From Toxonevra muliebris (taxonomy: Eukaryota > Arthropoda > Insecta > Diptera > Pallopteridae), in the NCBI GenBank assembly GCA_963691655.1, contig OY829327.1:85138019-85202018 (forward strand): a stretch of 64,000 nucleotides of DNA, written 5' to 3'. Both the position numbers and the translations under genes were made by a program. The notes under the pieces are model-generated. The model ran no database searches. It saw nothing but the letters and a program-made list of their open reading frames with translations, and was not told where the DNA came from. Positions 1 to 11,283 of the stretch are shown here, one piece after another (positions within the stretch are counted from its first letter, which is position 1; each line of letters begins with the position of its first letter).

Positions 1-465
1 CAAGAAAATAAGAATATAGTTCCGAGAATCACCAATCGTCATAAGCACGGTACTCCTGAACAATATCATCAATATTGTCACTGAGTTTCTAGAACGCAAA
101 AAATATAGCTCTGCCATATTTTTGGACATTCAAGAAGCGTTCGAAAAAGTTTGGCATCAAGGGTTGTTATACAAATTAAAAAATTTACTTCCAGCTCTAT
201 TTTATTTGGTCTTAAAGTTCTATCATTCTATGTCAAAGTAAATGATGAAACATCAGCCAAATGTCAAGTGAAAGCCGGAGTACCACAGGGCAGTGTTGTG
301 GGTCCTGCTCTTTATTTGATTTTTACTTGCGACTTGCCTGAAACTGATGGTGTTACTATAGCTACTTATCCAGATGATACTGCCATAATCTTCTATAGAA
401 GCTGCTAATCTAGTTCAGAAACAGCTCGACGATGTTCAACAATGGTTACTTCGTGGATGAGTGCT
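1..465 (+). mobile_element. LINE reverse-transcriptase relic (Jockey-like)
   Basis: Three reading frames together give an ordered non-LTR reverse transcriptase: an HGTPEQ-type motif near 40-60, then SSAIFLDIQEAFEKVWHQGL (about 107-166), then AGVPQGSVVGPALYLIF and a YPDD box (about 275-375), then a LVQKQLDDVQQW thumb-like segment to about 455. The catalytic YADD is mutated to YPDD, and frameshifts lie near 60 and 180-240, so it is dead. The order and spacing of motifs is that of Jockey/CR1-type LINEs. The 5' side runs off the window. Confidence 0.85.
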
Positions 466-639
466 TGACTGGAGTTCCATCTGCCTCAGGTTCAATTCCC
501 AGATGGGGTTAAATTCTTAAAAAATGTCCAAATGGATTGTTCTAATAAAATGGATCATTTCGGTGATTTAGTTCTTAAATATGTGACTCAAGTACCAGTT
601 CAACGGTTCTATTCTCATTGAATCCACAAAACAAAAAAC

Positions 640-745
640 AAAATTATAGGTTTCGGGTCGATATAAAGAAAATCCCAGGTGGGAAAGAGAAAATTTGAAT
701 ACAGGATAGGAATCAGTGACCTTAAATTATTCTCAAAATTCTACT
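640..745 (+). repeat. Diverged interspersed repeat, copy 1
   Basis: The order ATTATAGGTTTCGGG, then AAAGAGAAAATTTGAATACAG, then a tract ending in a sequence like CAGTGACCTTAAATTA is recognisably the same as 26,620-26,740 and, in part, 30,680-30,760. Similarity by eye is around 65-70%. The family is unnamed here. Confidence 0.5.
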
Positions 746-2124
746 AATTCTCAATCCATTATAAACCAATCTAAAACCGAAAATTGAATAAATATTTCCT
801 ATTGTTATATTTTCCACGATCCTTTACCTTGGAAATAGATCATAAAAATTTGTGAAATGCTTTGCTACAAGAACAGGGTTTCCCCAAAATGCGTAACGTA
901 CTAGTAAGTTTTCACATGGCCATACCTTTGAAATTGTTAGTCATACTCGAACGAGAAAAAAAAAACGCTCCAGTCTGCGTTTTGGCGTTTCGGTTCATAT
1001 GGAGAATTTTTATTTTTTATTTGCCCCCCTTCCCCCAAAAAAATGTTTCCTGTATCCGCCACTGCTATATTGATATGTCAGCGCATTGGACTAAAAAATA
1101 TTTATAAATAATGTGCGATATTTTTTTTTGTGATTGGGGCATTTTTTGAAGGACTTAGGCCGTACACGCTCTTGTTGAAAAGACTGTAAATATGCAGCCA
1201 GTTAAAATTGTTAGATTTATTTAGTTATTTACTTTCTCTATTTATAGAAGCTTAAATTTCTTATTTTGTTTTTAATCAAATGTGTCTTTATTTAAATAAA
1301 TAAACTTTACGAAAAGCTTAAAACTATGCTATAAATTTTAAATGCAGTAATGAAAAGAAAAAGAAAACAGTTTACTATATTTATGTTCGCCTTAGGCATG
1401 TATTAAAAAAAATGTGCAAAAATACTAAAATAAAAATAAAAGCAGCAAATGGTGAGAGCAGCGACATAATATTTTCATAGCCCAAACCCTTTCAGAAACT
1501 GTTTCTTTTACTCCCACTCCATACTGTCGCATACATAGTAAAATTGCACCATTCACTTCATACTTTTAATACGTGTGAGTTGCCTCTGTGATTGTGTGAC
1601 CATTCCTGGCCCTCTTCCTTCATATTCCACTGTTAACTTTGTGTATAGCTGAATGTAGGTAAATCCTTTAATACATGCTTATCTATTTTTACACGTATCT
1701 CATCATTTTTCCAGTTTTTCTATTTTACTGTATCTTCGTTTGTTTTCTTTTTGCAAAGTATTCATTTCTGGTTCATTCCATTTAAATCCTTATTTGTTTC
1801 AAGGATATTTTGGTTCGAAATACTTTGTCCTTGTTTTGCCCCCACATAAGTAGTCTTACTTAATACATATATGGATTTCTTGTAATCTTATATGTTTTCA
1901 TAATTTATTTGAATTGAGAAATAACGAAATAAAAAAATAAAACCAGTTTACCGCAGGGCTGGATACACAAATAAATACAAACACAAATAAAAAATAATGT
2001 ATATTTAATAGCTAATACCACCAAAAGTATGCTTCAAGAATTGTGTTAAATACTTGAAAGTTATTAACGGCTCGAATTTCAATTTATATAGGCTTTACAC
2101 AGAAAAAGAAGAAGAAGTAGCTGC

Positions 2125-2149
2125 AGAGAGAGAGAGAGAGAGAGAGAGA
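2125..2149. repeat. (AG)n microsatellite
   Basis: About twelve uninterrupted AG units are visible directly. Confidence 0.95.
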
Positions 2150-2303
2150 ATGAGAGAGAAAACTGAAATGATTGATATGTACGAGTGAATATTGTAGTGA
2201 GTAGTAAAATGCATTAATTGGCACACACATGAATGTAAATATTTTCAAACAGCGAGAGGAGGCTTGTTAATGTAACATTTTTAAGCTAAACCATTATTTT
2301 TTA

Positions 2304-2399
2304 GTTGTTGTTGTTGTTGTTGCATGTAATGCGTAGAGATTTATGTAAAATGTCATAACAATTTTTGCTGAGATGCGTGTGTGTGTTTGTGTGTGTGTG
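2304..2399. repeat. (GTT)n and (GT)n microsatellites
   Basis: A GTT run at about 2,304-2,322 is followed by an imperfect GT tract at about 2,377-2,399. The short minus-strand reading frames here with Thr/His repeats are translations of these tracts and not genes. Confidence 0.9.
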
Positions 2400-3680
2400 G
2401 AAGATTGATATGTTATGTGCGATAGATCGTTTGGGATTAAGTGTAACGAGGAGAGAAAGGGAGAAAGAGAGCAATAGAATGGGAAATCGATGCTTGAGTG
2501 ACAACTGTAATGTGATATCTTAGTCAAATTGCCATTTATATTATCAATACTAACTTGAGTTTCAAATGCTATTAAGTGACACTCAAGTGTATTATATTTG
2601 TTATCCCATAAAACTCATAGTTTTAATGGCTTCAATGCAAAAGAATTGATATTCTTCGAAATTAAAGTTGTGTGGACAACAATTGGAATTGTTCCTAAGT
2701 ACGAGCTCACTAGTTACATAGAATTCTTAATTATACAATATGGAAACGAAACAAGCTATACAAATTGAGTTTCTCTGTAAAAGTGAGCAACAGAAATTAG
2801 AAATGAGATTGAAATTTATGCGACAAAAAGTGCATACATATCTAAAAGTACATAAATATAACATTCATACTTCGACTGGCATTCTTGGTAAGATAACCTC
2901 GAAGTGGCAAAAAGTTTATGCGCATTATTCGTTCTTAGTAGATTTTGTTGCTTCATTTAAGTTGCATAAATCTTGAATTGCATTCGTAGTGTCTCTCACA
3001 CTCAACGCATACAAATTTCCAAAGTTTAAATTGAATTTGTTTCACCTTGGTGTGCAGTATCATCAGCATCAGCAGCTCCAGCGTCAGCAACAACACCCAC
3101 CATTATATCGTCGTCGCACAGTGGAGCGTTTCATTTAAGCTAGACGTGATAAATTTATTTATCGACGCAAATCATTCTTTTAGTCTTATCTGACACAAAT
3201 ATATACAATTATAGCTATTTTAACCATTAACCACGCCCATATTGCGTAAATTATTAGTATGCCGTGATGGGCAAAAGTGTTTTTGAGAATAAATAGCCAA
3301 ACATTTCGACAAATCAGAAAGCAATAGCGCAAAAACATTTTACTCATATAGATAAACAAAAAAGTAAAACAATTTTTGAAATCAGATAATGTCTATTGGA
3401 CCCTCATGGGTCTTAAAAGCTCCGAGTTTTTTAGTCAAAGTTGTTTCAATATTCATATCTGTTTTATTACTCCTAATAAAAGAGAAACAAAATGCTAGAG
3501 TAATTGTTCTAATTCGTTTATGTTCAATGGTCCCGCAAAAGAATCAAAGTCATAGATTTGAAAAATCAAAAATTATGGACGAAAATTTCGGATTTTTCGA
3601 AACACTGTTCTACTCTTGTGTTCATTTATATAAGTAGACAGACAACTTAAGTTTCCTGCATAGAGTAGAGTTCCCAGCTA

Positions 3681-4928
3681 AAATGTGGTCACTCTAAATC
3701 GGCACTAAATTCCAATAACAATATTTTTAAAACTTCTGATCACAAATGCATAGAAAATATACCATTAGATTTGTGATTGTGCTGTCTACATTTGTTTCAA
3801 AATCCATAGTTCGTAATAATTTTTCTCTGTGACAACATGGCAAATAACGAAGAGAACTTAAGACAGTGGGTGTACAAATTTTATTCGGAGCACGAAAGTT
3901 GAATTAAATTATTTACTGTAAAACATTTTTTGCGCGAAAATACTAGAAAAAAAAATGCTTATTCTATAATTAAAAGATAAGAAAGTGGTCTGCCAGCAGA
4001 AAGTAAAGTTAGAAAACAACGGAAAGCTGTAAAAATGCCTCACAGTAAAGTTGAAAGCTTGAAACAAATATTTGGTCAGCGGGATTGAGTTTCTTAGCGC
4101 ATGGCTGCCAGAAAATTGGGCATTTCCAAAAATTATGTTTACAAAATTTTACATAATACAACCGAAATTCGATAGAATTCGAAGAAAAAACAGATAATCC
4201 CGAAACCTACTTTACAGCAATTTACTGCAGCAAAATTAAATTGTGGTCGACTTTACAGAAAATTCTCTGACCACGACTTCATATTAGAAAATGCGTCATA
4301 TTTCACGCTATAGAACTCGAAAGTGAATGAAAATGGCGGATTTTACTCATCTAACATCTGTTTTGCCGCCAAAGATGTGAAGTTTCAAGCGAGAGCAAAA
4401 TTTGAGCCCCAAAGAATTGTCACGAGCCCAAATACTTCGGTCTGGGTACGCGGTTAATACGAAAACCTGTCTTAAAGAATGTATCCGCTTGCGACCGTTG
4501 CCTTTTATAAAAAAAAAAAATTATTCGCGAGGTAAATATGTGTTTAGACTGGATCTTGCGAGCGTCCATTATGCAAAAAAAATGTTGGAGCTCTTATGCG
4601 ATCAAACATATAATAGTTTATGTAGAGAAACAAGACAACCCTCCAAATGTGACAGAAGCGTGACCAATTGAGAATTTTTGGGTCATTTTAGAATGAAAGT
4701 TGCATAAAAAGAACAGGAAAGCCGAAAATATTGCCCCATTATTTACCCGGATAAAGTATTACTTGACTAAAATCGGTGCAAACGTTGTACAGGGCCTAGC
4801 AGCTTTCTTTATTTTTATAAACTACAATTAATTACAAATATTTCGATAATAAATATATTGTTTTGCGATAATTTTTACCGGAATAATTACATTTTCGGTT
4901 CAGTGCCGATTTAGAGTGACCACACTCT
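3681..4928 (+). mobile_element. Tc1/mariner-superfamily element, decayed, with TIRs
   Basis: The terminal inverted repeats are almost perfect. TGTGGTCACTCTAAATCGGC at 3,684 is matched in reverse by a copy ending at 4,923, and TA dinucleotides at 3,679-3,680 and 4,929-4,930 fit TA target duplication. Between them runs a broken transposase: a start at about 3,838 (MANNEENLRQWVYKFYSEHE), a helix-turn-helix ARKLGISKNYVYKIL near 4,105-4,150, a YVFRLDLASVHYA catalytic-Asp block near 4,540-4,580, and PIENFWVILE near 4,667-4,695. Several stops and deletions interrupt it. Family assignment is to the IS630-Tc1-mariner superfamily only. Confidence 0.9.
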
Positions 4929-5228
4929 TACATCTGAAAAAACATAGAGGAGTAAATTTAATAAAACACAAAATTTTCTTTACACTATGCAACCATTTTC
5001 GGGTTATTGTTTGGGCAGTGAAAAATTCCAGTTTAGGATGAAAGTACTTGACTAGTAGAGTAAAATCTACAAAGGGTTTGACGTTTCTGGATCGTTGTTT
5101 TTTTTTTTTTTATGGCCTTATAAAATTTTTTTTTTTCTTTTCAGTAGATTTTGATGATTTTGAATTATTCAGTTTTACGCCCATCATTGGTAAACTAATA
5201 AAGATTTGTTGTTTTATTCCAATTGTAG

Positions 5229-5543
5229 ACGACCTCGATAGCCTAGTGGATAGTGCACTAGACTTTCATCTGGGAGGTTCGGGTTCGATTCCCGTCTTCG
5301 TCTGGTGGTTAATTTTCATTACTTTCTTATATCCACTATCAATATGAAATGTATGAGAATTACAAGATAGTGTACAAGTACACACATTGGTTGGTAATGG
5401 CAAATCACCAAGCCGATAAAAAAAATTGCCACACCGCCGTTTGGAATCGGCGTTAAACTGTAGGTCCAACTATGTGGTATCACAATGGGCCGTTCAGGCC
5501 TAAGTGTGTCTCTCGACAGCCACTCCAACCTAACCTAACCTAG
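5229..5543 (+). mobile_element. tRNA-derived SINE (type A), full length
   Basis: It is flanked by an 11-bp duplication, TCCAATTGTAG, at 5,218-5,228 and 5,544-5,554, which fixes the ends. The first ~75 nt are tRNA-like, with a box A-like TAGCCTAGTGGATAGTGC and a box B-like GGTTCGATTCC. A ~180-nt body follows (TTGGTTGGTAATGGCAAA, GGAATCGGCGTTAAACTG). The 3' end, GCCACTCCAACCTAACCTAAC plus one more unit, is the same string that ends the LINE at 18,935. Transcription would be by RNA polymerase III from the internal promoter. The head and body match the copy at 53.6-54.0 kb but the tail does not. Confidence 0.9.
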
Positions 5544-5764
5544 TCCAATTGTAGCCAAGGCATAGATGAACAACTTTTATCAACTCGAAAAAATCATGTT
5601 TGAGTTCAAGAATCTAATGCTAAAAAAGTGCCATTTTCAAAATTGCTGTCTACTCGTAATTAACTGAAAAGTTCTGGTCATAAATAACTAAAAAATAAAT
5701 TCTATGAAAATGAAGACAATTTTAGAGCACTTAAACAAGATTCGGTTTTCGCACTTTTCTGGGA

Positions 5765-7890
5765 AATGTGTACCTCGTAGGTCATTCCAATGTTCTAGGA
5801 CCACTCATAATATTTAACAAGAAATATTTTCTCATGATAGTTTTCTAGGAGACTATGAAAATTAAATATAGATGTTAATTTTCAAAGTCATGACTTAAAT
5901 TCATGTCAATTTCGTTATTTGAAGTTATATATAAACAGGTTAATGAACAAATGTAGTCATCACAACAACATTGAATATAGAGACGGGTAAATCAGACGGC
6001 CGTTTCGGAATCCGCCACAATTCCTCATCAGTGATCTTAGTGATAGTTCTTAATCTTTCAATATCCTATATAAGCTACTAATATTTGAAATCATAACCCA
6101 GAATTACGGATTTGATTCCAAATATCTTCACTGAATAGAGATATTGAAAGAAACTACCACTACCGTTCTATACACTTATGTTGTTGTTTTTTCCCATTGT
6201 AGCTAGTCTGCATAACAGTTCGTTATTTGAAAGTCTAGTACATGAGAAAGTGTGTGTGTTTGTTAGAAAATGATTCTAGGTGTCATTTTTTCTGAACCGA
6301 CCCCATTCGATCAGTTCATGAAGGCGGTATGATAGTTCTCAACGTTTTTTTCTAACAGTCATTTATCGAAAAAGGGGGTTTAAAACCTCATTTTCAAGAG
6401 GAAGGGTAGGAGGTGGAGGAAAAGTATTGGGAGTATGAATGTATAAACTCGTAATTGTGACTAACTTCATATCTGTCATACGCGCCATTTTTTTGACATT
6501 GACAGCTATTCTATCTCGAAGTGCGCCAAAAATACTACAAGAATTGATCTGTCAAATAATTTTCATAATTTTACAAAAGTGTTTTACTATAGCTGCAAAT
6601 GTCGAATTTCGTGCCAACAAAACAACATTTGCGGGAAGTTTTAATCTGATTCTTCCATTTAAAGAAAAACGCAACTGAAGCACATCGTTTACTCACTGAA
6701 GCTTATCCTGACTGTGCTATAGACGTTAGAATGTGTCAGGTGTGGTATGCCCGTTTCAAAAGTGGTGATTTTGATGTTGCTCATGCTGCCCGAAAAAGTA
6801 CGAGGATGAAGAATTGAAGGCATTACTCGAAGAAGATTCATGTCAAAAGCAACAAGAACTTGCAGAATCTTTAGGAGTTGATCAATCAACCAATCAATCA
6901 ACGATTAAAAGCATTGAGAATGATTCAAAAGCAAGGAAATTGGGTGCCGTACGAAATGAAGCCGAGAGACGTCGAACGACGATTTTTCACATGTGAACTG
7001 CTGATTGAACGACAGAAAAGAAAGGGTTTTCTGCATCGTATTGTGACTGGCGATGAAAAGTGGATACGTTACGATAACCCAAAGCGTAAAAAATCATGGG
7101 GACCGCCCGGACATGCATCAACATCAACGGCAAAGCCGAACATCCATGGATCCAAGCTCATGCTGTGTATTTGGTAGGATATGAAAGGTATCGTGTATTA
7201 TGAGCAGTTGAAACCGAATGAAACGATCACTGGCGACCGCTACCAACTACAAATGATGCGTTTGAGCCGAGCATTAAAGGATAAGAGGCCAGAATATGAG
7301 AATAGACACGACGAAGTTATTCTTCAGCACGACAATGCTCGGCCGCATGAAATGGGAAGTGCTACCCCACCCGCCGTATTCTCCAGACATTGCTCCTTCT
7401 GATTACCACTTGTTCCTATCGATGACACATGGCCTGGCTGAACAGCACTTCTGTTCTTTCGAAGAACTCAAAAAATGGGTCGATTCGTGGATAGCCTCAA
7501 AAGATGAGAAGTTCTTTGGATGCGGAATCCGTATGCTACCAGAAAGATAGACAATACTTTAAAGAATAAATTTATAATCACTTTTTCACAATAAATGTCC
7601 AAATTACGAAAAAAATACGAGTTTAAACATTCATACTCCCAATATATACACAAAAATTGTTTATATCTTTATGCGTATCTTCTTATTCGTATCTGTTGAA
7701 ATTACGAAATTTCTTAATTACCCTGGAAGACCCAATTTTTCCGACTTCAGGTCCCTATTATAGGAGAACTAGATGTGAAGAAGAAAAACTGAGTATGCAG
7801 TCGTGATCAGCGACCAAATTACTATAAAACTTTTGAAAAACCTCACTCATAAAATATTTGTTGCACTGTGTTACCAGTGTAAGTCGTAAT
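5765..7890 (+). repeat. Unclassified repeat, interrupted by a mariner
   Basis: Segments of this region match the reverse complement of 62,335-62,720 in the same order: GTACCTCGTAGGTCATT near 5,770, TTATCGAAAAAGGGGGTTTA near 6,363, CATTTTCAAGAGGAAGGGTA near 6,390, ACAGATACGAAT-type sequence near 7,690, CCGACTTCAGG near 7,741 and GTTGCACTGTGTTA near 7,860. An extra ~450 bp between about 5,850 and 6,330 is absent from the other copy and contains a small hairpin (CTTTCAATATC and GATATTGAAAG, 6,050-6,150). True ends are not identified. Confidence 0.75.
6427..7642 (+). mobile_element. mariner element, near full length, inactivated
   Basis: TIRs begin TTGGGAGTATGAATGT at 6,427, and the reverse complement ends at 7,642, with TA at 6,425-6,426 and 7,643-7,644. 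Transposase pieces include DVRMCQVWYARFKSGDFDV (about 6,720-6,780), IVTGDEKWIRYDNPKRKKSW (first catalytic Asp, about 7,040-7,100), VILQHDNARPH (second Asp, about 7,315-7,350) and PPYSPDIAPSDYHLF (third Asp, about 7,370-7,415). This is the mariner DD34D pattern. A frameshift and stops lie near 6,820-6,880, an in-frame stop at about 7,175, and a short deletion plus frameshift follows HDNARPH. It ends at MLPER then a stop. Confidence 0.95.
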
Positions 7891-10774
7891 ATTTTGCTAC
7901 ATCTTTTTTTCGGAAAAGTGGAAAAAAAGTGCCGTGCAAATTTGTGCGAAGCCAAAACTCTTCGATACTACACTTATTTGAAAAATTTAAATTTTATGAC
8001 GTTACAAAAATATACTCAAATTTAGATTTTCTAAAATATTTACAGTAAATTAATTCTTTAAATAATAAAAAACCTTAAAACTTAAAAATTTATTACAACA
8101 ATATTATAAAAGATACTTTAATAATTTGTATTTTATTTTGAAGTATATAGCTGGACAAATTTTTGACATTTTATTCAGAACTCTAAGTAACACCGAACTA
8201 AAAAATTTCCTAGTTTTTTTTTAATTGCATTCATTGAAAGTGCATATTGGTTTCAATATGAATAATCACATACACGCACTTTGACTTGTAATTAGATAAT
8301 GTAAATAGCGATTAGGTCACTAGGAAATAACTTTTTTAAGGTCAGTGGGGATCTGTTAATACCTAACAATAAAAATAAAACTTAAATTCGACTTTGAATT
8401 TATCACATCTAAATCGATCAAACGCACCACTGTGCGTCGTCTCTCATCACCACACAAACTCAATACCAAACTCAACTCAATTCCATAGTGTCTACAAATA
8501 ATACAGCAGCCATGCAGCAAAAGTGCACAGGGAAATTGCTATTGCCATTGCTCTATTTTTACATGACTTCCCTGAGTTTTGAGTGTTGAATATATATGAA
8601 ATATGAGAAATTGTATGAAATTTAGTAAATTTATGAGAAAATGCAAGAAAATTTGGAAAAACAAAACGAAAAATATAGAATATTGTGTAATTCCAGCAAA
8701 AATTTTGTAATAAGTTTGAAGTAGTGCGTTGATTTCCGAGGAAATTGAGAGATTTTGAGCATAATTTATGTAAAAGTTATTTAAAACAAAACTGTGTTGA
8801 GGGTAAAATTTTTATTTAGTGTTCGAGTGCACGGTTAAGGCATTCAAATTATTTACCGAAATTTATAAAAACTTGGAAGAAAAACAGTGAATTAGGAGTG
8901 TGAATTTAAAAATTAATCTTATTAATAATTGCTAAATTTGTGTAGAGCATAGTTAATTCTATTTATTAAATTAAATTTTTTACACAAAAATGTTGCATTT
9001 TTTCAGTACTTTTTTTGAATTAGGAAAAAAATTAAAAGAGAGAAATGTAGATAAGTAAGTTAGAGTAGAAATTCTGTTTGTTCCATTTAGCTTTACATTT
9101 TAGAAAAAGGCGTAAATACATCCAAGGATATCTCGAAAACTACATAAAATACTGGCCGTGCTTTTTGTGCATTATTTAAACTAATTTGTTTGAGAGTAAA
9201 CGCGCGCGCCGTCTGCTTTTTGTTTCCAACATATTTTAGATTTTTTTTTTGCTTAAAATTTTTGAAAAGCCATTAGTTGAAGAACCTGAAATAAAGCTGA
9301 AAAACTTAATACAATATCGTGATCAGAGCACTCGAAATGTATAGAAATGATACATTAGGTACCTGAAGAAAATTTTATGTTAACTAGTGTTATTAAAACC
9401 GCAAAGGCAACAACAGCATGAACATTTATAATAAAAATAATATTATTAACATAATCATCACGATCATCATCATTAGAAACATAAAATGTACATGTATTTC
9501 CCATACTGATGAGATAACACACACTCACATATAGTCACTCACACAGATACGTTATACATATTATTAAATGCAAGAGTATCTATTTAAGTGTACGAAGTAG
9601 CAAATAGTTTTGCTTCCGTCACCCACTTACACACGCCTACTTCACCAGCTCAGCAGATCCGTGGCGCTTGGGGACTGCGCCCATTCATTCATGCGGCGAA
9701 CTGTGTGTGTGTGTGCTTGGCATATTAATTCTACGATAAACGACATGGAATTTCATAAATATTTTCTCTGTAGCTTGCTCCTCATTTCGTCGCTCGAATA
9801 CTAGCTCATTATATTGCAAACGCATTTAATTGCAATCCATATCGAATAGATAATATTTGCGAGTGTAAGTGTGTGTGTGTGTGCATGCATTTAATTGGTA
9901 ACAATGATTGTTCTTAACTCATTTGCATTATCACAATTGGCAATTCCACATTATTTGCATTATTAATTGCACTTTTTGTATGTCATATATAACATGCATA
10001 AATGACCTTGAAACGGTCTTTTTATTATTATTCAGTGCGGTAGCAAATCTATTTTCCGTGAGGGGGCCAATGAATTTTCCGTAATTTAACGTGTTTTTTG
10101 AATATCCATTTTGCCATTTGCATATTTACTATTCAGCAAAGTCGGTAGTACCGACTCGGTACTACAGATAAACATGACAATCATGCACCAGGCGCCAAAA
10201 TGGAATGACGTGTCTATGTGTCAAACGAAATATGAATTTCACAATTGACTTGACGTACAACATAACAGACCAGGGGGTTGTCAAATCCACCGAAACTCCT
10301 AAAAAAACACGGTTTTTTTGGAAAAAATTCACCAGATTTAATTAAGCTATTGATAAAAATACCTACGAGTTTTTTTTATAGCTATACATATTTGAATATA
10401 TACACTTCGTCATGATACTGTCTGATCAGTTCATTATAAACTAAACTATTCGGAAATTAATAGAATGGGCCCATATTTTAGTATCAGTCAAATGTAATTG
10501 TTATTCTAAACATATCATTGAAAAGAAAGCATGAGAAAAAACGCGTGAGCGGGCAATGCCCCCCTGTTGCCTCTATGCAGCTACGGCACTGTTATTATGC
10601 AATATTACTTACTATAGTTGATATAAAGAATCTCAAATATAGAGCAATATTAAAAAAAATAACAGCTCAGCTGGCAATGGGAGACGCAGAACTCAAATAA
10701 ATGTGGTAAATTATCAAATAAATTTTGAAATCTTTAGTATGATTACACTGTGCAACAATTTTAGGGTCATGGAA
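7891..10774. other. Non-coding AT-rich stretch
   Basis: There is no transposase and no exon-like reading frame. Purine-rich, stop-dense sequence at 8,500-8,950 and CA/GT microsatellites at 9,520-9,560, 9,700-9,720 and 9,865-9,885 are visible. A CTGTGCAAC-type motif shared with other repeats lies at 10,745. Confidence 0.6.
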
Positions 10775-11283
10775 TCTAACGGAGAAGTGACCAACACAGG
10801 TCGGTAGTACTGGTTCGGAGTAACAAAACCCTATTATTATTAGTATTAGAGGAGCCCAACCAGGCAGGCACTGCGACCTAAAAGTGGGTTTTAAAAAGTT
10901 AGCTCGCTTTTAAATGATATTGCCTTTCAAATTTGAGCTGTTTTGGTGTATTTTTCAGTTCTATTTTCTGTTTATAATAAAAACAAAAATTTGAAAACCC
11001 AAACATTATTAAATTCTATACATTTTTGTTACTAGTAGTATTGCTTATGTCATGTAATGGATAGTTTAAACTTCTTAATATGGAAAACTCTAAATTGTTT
11101 TTGTTCTTATTTCGCTGAAGAAAGTAGTAAATAATGAGCACTTCATTTTTAAAAAATAAGCTGCAAGAGGCAAACTTTGAATGCCTATAACTTTTAAAAG
11201 CGAGCGAACTTTGCAAAACCCTTTTAGGGTTTTGTTACGCTACATCAGTAGTGTCGACCTGTGTTGGCCGATTCTCCGTTAGA
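10775..11283. mobile_element. Long-TIR MITE or foldback, ~509 bp
   Basis: The left arm TCTAACGGAGAAGTGACCAA at 10,775 and the right arm ending TTGGCCGATTCTCCGTTAGA at 11,283 are inverted. Inside, AGTAACAAAACCCT pairs with AGGGTTTTGTTAC, and AAGTTAGCTCGCTTTTAAA pairs with TTTTAAAAGCGAGCGAACTT, so each arm is about 170 bp. No coding remnant is seen and no certain target duplication. Confidence 0.75.

Larger units (their letters stand above)
466..3678. other. Non-coding AT-rich stretch
   Basis: No convincing exon or transposase was found. A diverged repeat lies at 640-745 and microsatellites at 2.1-2.4 kb. The segment 845-1,075 ends in a G/C-run plus CCGCCACTG, which resembles a MITE terminus, but no partner end was found. 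Confidence 0.5.

Noticed and set aside
5229..5305. A functional tRNA gene
   Set aside because: The tRNA-like sequence continues into a conserved SINE body, is duplicated at 54 kb and has imperfect stems. It is a SINE head.
5520..5543. CCTAACCTAACCTAG resembling telomeric repeats
   Set aside because: It is the 3' end of a SINE, bounded by a target duplication, and the same string ends a LINE at 18.93 kb. Only two to three units are present.
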